A stretch of 64,000 nt of DNA, taken from assembly GCF_022014495.1 (NCBI RefSeq), contig NZ_JAKLSQ010000010.1:310832-374831 (forward strand). The letters run 5' to 3'. The DNA comes from Sandaracinobacteroides sayramensis. GTDB lineage: Bacteria; Pseudomonadota; Alphaproteobacteria; Sphingomonadales; Sphingomonadaceae. Position numbers and translations under genes: made by a program. Positions 59,320-64,000 of the stretch are shown in pieces (position 1 is the first letter of the stretch; each line of letters begins with the position of its first letter). A model generated the notes under the pieces. It was not told the origin of the DNA, did no database searches, and worked only from the letters and a program-made list of their open reading frames with translations.

Positions 59320-61265
59320 CGTGCCTCCGACGTGCAGATCATGTCCGCGCCGCCGAGCCGCACGGTCTGCATCATCACCACGGCTTCCGGAAAATCGTCG
59401 AGGCATCCGCACGCCGAGACCAGCGCCTCGCCATCGCCCACCGGGCAAACATCGCCGCCCGAGGCGTCTTTCGTGCAGGCGTGATAGAACGTGTCCCAGC
59501 CCGCCGGGCTGTTCTGCTTTGCTCCCACCACGCCGTCCACGGCGGCTTCGACGTTGCTCTTGGGCGCGCGCGTCTTGCAGATCGGCTCGCAAGCCGGGAC
59601 CGACCCGCGATCCGGCAGCGCGAAGGCGCGGGACGACACGGCATAGCCGCCGTCGCTGGTCTTCACCCGATCAGCCAGCAGCGTCTCGGTCGAATGGTCG
59701 ATGATATAGGCGCCGCGGCTCAGGTCCGGCGCCGGCATCGATCCCGTGTCGATCACGCAGCGATAGCGACGGTCGCGCTCGAACCAGGGCCGCGCAAGAT
59801 TGAGCGAGCAGGCGCCGCTCTGGAACAGCCGCACTTGCGGGAGCGGCGTCAAGCCAGTGGCAACGCCATTGCGGAACGTATCGACGCCATCGACGGACTC
59901 ATCGGCAAGCCGGCAATTGGCATCGGCGGCATAGCCGGCGCACAGATCAACGACCTGTTCGGTCGGGTTGCAACTGAGATCGAGCGTCGCATCGATCCGG
60001 GCGGAAACCTCGCCTTCGCCCCCGACCGCGACCCGCACCCAAATCTCGTGCGAGCCCCTGGTCAGGTAAGGCTTGAGGTCGAGATTGGGATAGCCATACC
60101 ATGTCCGCCCGCGTTCGCATTTGCCGGGCGGCAGGCCGGTCCCGGTCCATCCGCCCGGATCGGCAAGCACCAACGCGCCATCGATGCGGACCTGAATCCA
60201 GTCGTCGAACAGATATTGCGAGAGCCGGGCCGAAACGAGACGATCGGGATCACCGACATCGAGCGTCATGCGAAAATCATAGATACGGCAGCTTCCGCCG
60301 CTCAAACTGTCGTCCGACGGCGATCCCAGCAGGAACGAGGCCGTCTCTGGCGTATAGGCGTAGCTGGCATAGCCGCCGGAGGTCCGCACGATCACATCGT
60401 TCGCCGTGACGGCATTCAGCATCACCTCCCGCTTGACCGTGCAGGCGCGTATCTGCTCGGCCTTGCCGATCCCGGCCGGCGAGCCCTTCAATGCCTGAAA
60501 GACACTGTTCGACGCGGCGACGCTGGCGGCATCGCCCTGGATCGCGGCGGGACTGGCGCGATAGGCCGTCTGCGGCAGCGAGGGACTGGCCGAGCAAGCC
60601 GTGCTTTGCGCGCCCGTATAGCGAATGACCGGGCCATCGATGACCGCCTGGGCCACGCCGATACGAGGATCGGCGGTGGTCAGCGCGCCGATGACGCCGC
60701 CGCCCAAATCCTTCAGCACCGAGGCCATATTGCCCCAGACGAGATTGCTGCCGCAGCTATTGTTGATGCAGTAGCAGCCGGCGAGATCGGTCAGATCGAC
60801 TTCGGTGAGCTTGAGATCACCCGACGCCGAGACGTCCCATTTGTAGGTGTGGCACTGGTTCCACGAGCCGGGCTGGCAAGCAATCACACCGTTCGCGCAG
60901 ATCCCCGATACCGGCATCGGCAGCGTGAGCGTCTGGTCGACGGTCCCGTCGATATCCTTGTCGCGGGAGATGCGCAGCGTGCCGATGTCGCCGGTCGATC
61001 CGGGCTGCGCCAGCAGTTCGAGCAGCGTCGCGGTCTTCTGGCAGGCGATGTTCGGGTTGAACGTCTGGCTGTTGTCGACCGTGGCGATCGTCTGCCCGGC
61101 AAGGCCCGGCGTCACATAATTCTGCTGGAGCGCATCGCTGTCGGACGTCTTGGCGCGCGCGGCCTCGGCGGCGGCGCGCGCGCGGTCCTCGACCGTCTGC
61201 GCCGACACGGACACCGGCAGCAGCACGGCGGACGCCAGCAGGACGAGGCCGTGCCGTCTCACCAT
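59316..61265 (-). CDS. traN: TraN N-terminal part, separately encoded
   Basis: A 649-residue exported protein with a signal peptide (LASAVLLPVSVSAQ), resembling the N-terminal two thirds of TraN. Cysteines are frequent and paired (CINNSCGSNLVWGNMASVL, CRIYDF, CEPICKTRAP, CACTKDASGGDVC region near the end). The middle has a DDWIQVRIDGALVL jelly-roll-like segment. It stops where the second part begins. The receptor-contact region that determines recipient specificity would be in this part. Confidence 0.82.
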   Translation of the reverse strand: MVRRHGLVLLASAVLLPVSVSAQTVEDRARAAAEAARAKTSDSDALQQNYVTPGLAGQTIATVDNSQTFNPNIACQKTATLLELLAQPGSTGDIGTLRISRDKDIDGTVDQTLTLPMPVSGICANGVIACQPGSWNQCHTYKWDVSASGDLKLTEVDLTDLAGCYCINNSCGSNLVWGNMASVLKDLGGGVIGALTTADPRIGVAQAVIDGPVIRYTGAQSTACSASPSLPQTAYRASPAAIQGDAASVAASNSVFQALKGSPAGIGKAEQIRACTVKREVMLNAVTANDVIVRTSGGYASYAYTPETASFLLGSPSDDSLSGGSCRIYDFRMTLDVGDPDRLVSARLSQYLFDDWIQVRIDGALVLADPGGWTGTGLPPGKCERGRTWYGYPNLDLKPYLTRGSHEIWVRVAVGGEGEVSARIDATLDLSCNPTEQVVDLCAGYAADANCRLADESVDGVDTFRNGVATGLTPLPQVRLFQSGACSLNLARPWFERDRRYRCVIDTGSMPAPDLSRGAYIIDHSTETLLADRVKTSDGGYAVSSRAFALPDRGSVPACEPICKTRAPKSNVEAAVDGVVGAKQNSPAGWDTFYHACTKDASGGDVCPVGDGEALVSACGCLDDFPEAVVMMQTVRLGGADMICTSEAR

Positions 61266-61591
61266 GGCCGCGCGCCCATGCTGCGAGACCCGAAGCGGAA
61301 GCGAAACAGGTCGCCCGCCTGAAAATCCGGCGATCCCGGTTTGAGCACCCGGAAAACCGCCTGTCCCTCGAAGGTGGTCAGCGCGGCCACGACCGGAGGC
61401 GAGGCGACGGGGGCTGTCGCCATCTCCGGCGTGCGTCGTGCGGCCGCGCTGACCGTGGGTGGAACGGCGGCGGGAGGGGGTGCCGCCGCCGTTCCGACCG
61501 CGCGCATGACCGCCTTCTCCAGCGGCCCATGGCGGGCGGACCGGCTAGGTTGCAGGGATTGCGCGCGGTTTGGGGGAAGCGATCGGCTCAT
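61259..61591 (-). CDS. Small proline-rich protein between TraU and TraN
   Basis: A 110-residue protein of unknown function with an Ala/Pro-rich middle and a compact C-terminal FEGQAVFRVLKPGSPDFQAG domain. ATG 61591 overlaps the traU stop and its own stop overlaps traN by seven bases, so it is coupled. No signal peptide is evident. Confidence 0.62.
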   Translation of the reverse strand: MSRSLPPNRAQSLQPSRSARHGPLEKAVMRAVGTAAAPPPAAVPPTVSAAARRTPEMATAPVASPPVVAALTTFEGQAVFRVLKPGSPDFQAGDLFRFRFGSRSMGARPW

Positions 61592-62604
61592 GGGGTGGAG
61601 ACCCCCGCGCAGCAGATCGCTTTTTCGAACAGGACGAATTGGGCATTGTCCTTGCCCGGCGCGTGCTTGCCGCTGGTCCACAGCGCGCCGGGGCGTCCGA
61701 TGTTGACGCACTTGCCGCCCTTCACGGGCTCCATGATCTGGAGCTTGTAGCGGCTCTTGGTCCAGATCGGTTGCGGCTTGAACGAGCAGCCATCCTCGGA
61801 ATGGATGGTGAGCGCGCCGAGCCGGCCCATCATGAAGGTGCCGCGCGCGGCGAGGCCCGCCCAGGCTTCAACGCTGTCGTCGAAATGGATATCGCCCGCT
61901 ATCGGGTAGGTGCTTCCCCACGACCCCATGCACCAGAACAAGGGGTCGATCACCTTGCCCGCCGCCGCCGCCGCGCTATCCGCCATGCAGGCAAGGCCGG
62001 CCGCCGGATTGCCGAACAGGATGCCTTCGGGCTGGATGATCGCGCCCAATGTCCCCGACTGCCATGTCGGCAGGACTTCGGTGATCATCGCCACGTCGAA
62101 GCCGTCATCCTCGATGCACGGCAGGTCCGTGAACATATCGAGCATCTTCCAGACGGGGCTGATGTAATAGTGCATCTGGGCAAACATCTTGCGGGTGTTG
62201 GTCCCGTCCGAGATGCTCGACTGGCTGCCCTGGAGCTTTCCTCCCGTGGGCATCAGGTCCAGCCCGAGCGCCATCATGCAGCCGGGCTCCGTCACCACAT
62301 CGACCATGCGGTTCGGATTCCAGAAGGAGACCTTCACACCGAACCAAAAGGTTACACCCTTGCGGCAGGCGCACAGCGGCTTGGACGCCGATTGCGCATC
62401 GAGCGCCTTGTCGAGCTTGTCGAAACTGCCGACCCGAACACCGCCGATCGTGATCGGAAAAATGCAGTTCCAGCGGACCTTGGTCACGGGATTGAACACC
62501 GTGCCCGCCTCGCATTTGGAAGCATGAGCAGGCGTTGCGGGCGCAAGCAGCGACAGCGCGATCGCTGCTGCGCCCGCGCGCAACGAGGATACGACGCGGC
62601 TCAT
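61588..62604 (-). CDS. traU: Conjugal transfer protein TraU
   Basis: A 338-residue periplasmic protein of normal length for TraU. The signal peptide ends near APATPAHA. Blocks include KVRWNCIFPITIGGVRVGSF, CACRKGVTFWFGVKVSFWNP, and PCIEDDGFDVAMITEVLPTW. Conserved cysteines fit the disulfide-dependent folding of this family. It functions in DNA transfer more than in pilus assembly in F. Confidence 0.93.
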   Translation of the reverse strand: MSRVVSSLRAGAAAIALSLLAPATPAHASKCEAGTVFNPVTKVRWNCIFPITIGGVRVGSFDKLDKALDAQSASKPLCACRKGVTFWFGVKVSFWNPNRMVDVVTEPGCMMALGLDLMPTGGKLQGSQSSISDGTNTRKMFAQMHYYISPVWKMLDMFTDLPCIEDDGFDVAMITEVLPTWQSGTLGAIIQPEGILFGNPAAGLACMADSAAAAAGKVIDPLFWCMGSWGSTYPIAGDIHFDDSVEAWAGLAARGTFMMGRLGALTIHSEDGCSFKPQPIWTKSRYKLQIMEPVKGGKCVNIGRPGALWTSGKHAPGKDNAQFVLFEKAICCAGVSTP

Positions 62605-63263
62605 GGATTGGCCTTTCGGGATAGGGCGCGGTCGAGGCGCACTTCGGTCAGTTCCAAGCGCTGGCCGACCTGCCTGACGATCACCGGCGCGACCGTCAGG
62701 CCGAGCCGCTCCTTCACGCGCTCTTCAAGAATGAACAGCGCGCGGCCGTGCTTCTCACCCAGTGAAAGCGCATCCTCGCTGCGGCCACCGCCGTCCGTCA
62801 GCAAGATCCAATCGGTGAGCGCGGTCGTCCGCATCGCCCAACCGAGATCGCGCGGATGGACGATGACGAGCCGCTGGGGGAGCGACACGAAGCTGAGCGG
62901 GTTGAAGCTGAAGCCCTTGGGATAGAGAATCTTCCCGTCCGGCAACGTGATGTCGAAATCGAGCGTATAGAAGGGCACGACGCTGCGGACGCGATCCCGT
63001 TCCGCCACGCCAAGCGGCGCGGCCTTGAGCGCGCTCCACTCCGACCGCGGACCGAATGCCGCAGCCATGTTCGGCGGCTGGTTAGCGGCGCGCCCCTCGA
63101 TCTCGGTCATGGCGTCCGGCTCGGCAATCGGCCAGGTGCGCCCGATCGTCGAGGTCTCGGCATGGGCCGCTGCCGCAACCAGCAGCGCGCCCGCGACCAG
63201 TCCGGCAATCAGCGCCGACTGGAAGGCGACCACGCGCCAGCCCCTCGGATCGTCACCGGCCAT
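62601..63263 (-). CDS. traW: Conjugal transfer protein TraW
   Basis: A 220-residue periplasmic protein with a signal segment (LIAGLVAGALLVAAAAHAE) followed by the TraW landmark TIGRTWPIAEPDAMTEIEGR, then LYPKGFSFNPLSFVSLPQRL and a QRLELTEVRL end. It interacts with TrbC in F-pilus assembly. It overlaps traU by four bases. Confidence 0.92.
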   Translation of the reverse strand: MAGDDPRGWRVVAFQSALIAGLVAGALLVAAAAHAETSTIGRTWPIAEPDAMTEIEGRAANQPPNMAAAFGPRSEWSALKAAPLGVAERDRVRSVVPFYTLDFDITLPDGKILYPKGFSFNPLSFVSLPQRLVIVHPRDLGWAMRTTALTDWILLTDGGGRSEDALSLGEKHGRALFILEERVKERLGLTVAPVIVRQVGQRLELTEVRLDRALSRKANP

Positions 63264-63492
63264 GGCGGCGCCTCCGCCAATAGTCGGGGCGCTTGTCGCC
63301 GTCGTCGCCGCGCACGGCGCAAATGAATGCGCTGATGCCCAGCACCAGCGTCAGCCACACCAGCGCCTGGTTCCCACCGAGATCGGGGGCCGACCAGAGC
63401 AGAAGCGAGGACTGGACCAGCAGCAGGAGATGCGTGCCGACCAGCAGGCGGATCGAGGACTGGCAGGGGACAGCCGAGAAGATGCCGTTCAT
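63253..63492 (-). CDS. Small membrane protein upstream of traW (TrbI position)
   Basis: A 79-residue protein with two hydrophobic segments (LLVGTHLLLLVQSSLLLWSA and ALVWLTLVLGISAFICAV) and a basic C-terminus. In F the small membrane protein TrbI occupies this site, but the sequence does not clearly match it. GGAGGCTGC precedes ATG 63492, which overlaps the upstream stop. Confidence 0.65.
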   Translation of the reverse strand: MNGIFSAVPCQSSIRLLVGTHLLLLVQSSLLLWSAPDLGGNQALVWLTLVLGISAFICAVRGDDGDKRPDYWRRRRHGR

Positions 63493-63962
63493 GGCAGCCT
63501 CCGCCAGCGTGCGAGGCTGTCCGCCTGATCCGTGCCTTCGCAATCCGTTAGCGGGTCGCCATCATCACGCCGCCTTTTGCCGATCAGCCATGTCGCTATC
63601 TCGCCGCCCCTGGACGCGAAACGAAGGAGCAAGGCGCCGCCACCCAGCGCGCAAAGAGCGATGATCCCGGCCACCAGCGACGCCCGCAGACCATCGACAA
63701 TTCCGCAATGATCGAGCAGCAGATAGACGGCAGCGGCGAACCACGCTTCGCCACCCGCAAGGAGCAGCATTTGGCGTCGCCAGCGGGCTTGCTCGCTGAA
63801 AAAGATCGCTTCCTGCGCATCCCGATCGGCTTGGAGCAGCCAAATCCTGTCGGACATCTCCCACTCGCGCCGCACGAGATAGTCGTGCAGCGTTTCGCCG
63901 GGCTTGCGTTCGATCAGACCGAGGCTGCGCGTTTCGGCTGGTGTCAGCGGGCGCGGATTCAT
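63489..63962 (-). CDS. Membrane protein of transfer operon, unknown
   Basis: A 157-residue protein. The soluble N-terminal half starts MNPRPLTPAETRSLGLIERK and is charged, followed by two membrane segments (EAWFAAAVYLLLDHCGIVDG and ASLVAGIIALCALGGGALLL) and a short C-terminal tail. It is coupled by ATGA to both neighbours. It could also be a TrbI-like component; I do not recognise it. Confidence 0.62.
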   Translation of the reverse strand: MNPRPLTPAETRSLGLIERKPGETLHDYLVRREWEMSDRIWLLQADRDAQEAIFFSEQARWRRQMLLLAGGEAWFAAAVYLLLDHCGIVDGLRASLVAGIIALCALGGGALLLRFASRGGEIATWLIGKRRRDDGDPLTDCEGTDQADSLARWRRLP

Positions 63963-64000
63963 GACCGCCTCCGCCAGCGCGCGAGCAGCCGGCTTACGGC
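63959..64000 (-). CDS. 3' end of upstream transfer gene (partial)
   Basis: Thirteen codons and a stop (ending LLARWRRRS) whose TGA overlaps the ATG of the next gene in the operon. The gene continues beyond the window; by F-type order it could be traC or a small gene after it. Confidence 0.4.
   Translation of the reverse strand, partial: AVSRLLARWRRRS

Noticed and set aside
1-64000. CRISPR array, rRNA, tRNA, insertion sequence or integrase
   Set aside because: No regularly spaced repeats, no RNA gene signature, and no transposase or recombinase motif was found on either strand.

Overview
The window is 64 kb of GC-rich DNA. GC-ending codons, MucR/Ros and FecI/FecR-type regulators, a RES/Xre toxin pair and an alphaproteobacterial style of F-type transfer genes suggest an alphaproteobacterium, most likely a sphingomonad. 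That assignment is inference from gene families. Nearly everything present belongs to one conjugative element (plasmid or ICE). No integrase, replication initiator, ParA or element boundary is visible, and the transfer operon runs off the right end, so plasmid and ICE cannot be told apart.

Layout. (1) 0.1-8.3 kb: primase-like CHC2/Toprim protein, a large ParB-like protein, a 1442-residue DNA methylase/strawberry-notch helicase resembling phage P1 DarB in architecture, and a VapBC toxin-antitoxin pair. (2) 8.3-9.3 kb, minus strand: secreted thermonuclease-like protein and a MucR regulator. (3) 9.6-28.5 kb: about 25 mostly co-oriented small genes, many of unknown function. Recognisable members are a Mom-like protein, DUF932, DUF1419, a GHKL ATPase, two PP-loop PAPS-reductase-like proteins, an N-6 methylase-like protein without its catalytic motif, and a SLOG-type Rossmann protein. 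A GA-rich repeat recurs 13 times in one orientation between 0.1 and 30.4 kb. (4) 28.6-32.6 kb: small genes, a gene-free stretch with a 252-bp imperfect inverted repeat, a DUF736 protein with a GYGQ-rich tail, a DUF2493 protein and a terminator. (5) 32.6-40.8 kb: DNA-processing block, with a candidate oriT, a ribbon-helix-helix protein, coupling protein TraD, MobF relaxase/helicase, a membrane-anchored Mrr-like nuclease, a lytic transglycosylase and an unrecognised protein. (6) 40.9-42.1 kb: Xre/RES toxin-antitoxin. (7) 42.2-49.5 kb: iron-uptake cargo, with ECF sigma factor, FecR anti-sigma, TonB-dependent receptor, PepSY membrane protein, DUF3325, DUF3649 and TonB. It has a Fur-box-like site and two matching FecI-type promoters. 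(8) 49.7-64 kb: a small membrane protein (candidate entry exclusion) convergent with the minus-strand F-type mating-pair operon, in transcription order two small membrane proteins, TraW, TraU, a small protein, TraN split in two, TrbC, S26 peptidase, TraF, a thioredoxin-like protein, TraH and TraG.

How it fits together. MobF and TraD process and export the DNA. The TraW-to-TraG operon builds the F-type pilus and mating channel, with TraF, the thioredoxin-like protein and cysteine-rich TraN/TraU forming a periplasmic disulfide-dependent module. VapBC and Xre/RES would stabilise the element, the long plus-strand block looks like an establishment/anti-restriction region, and the iron operon is a selectable cargo for the host.
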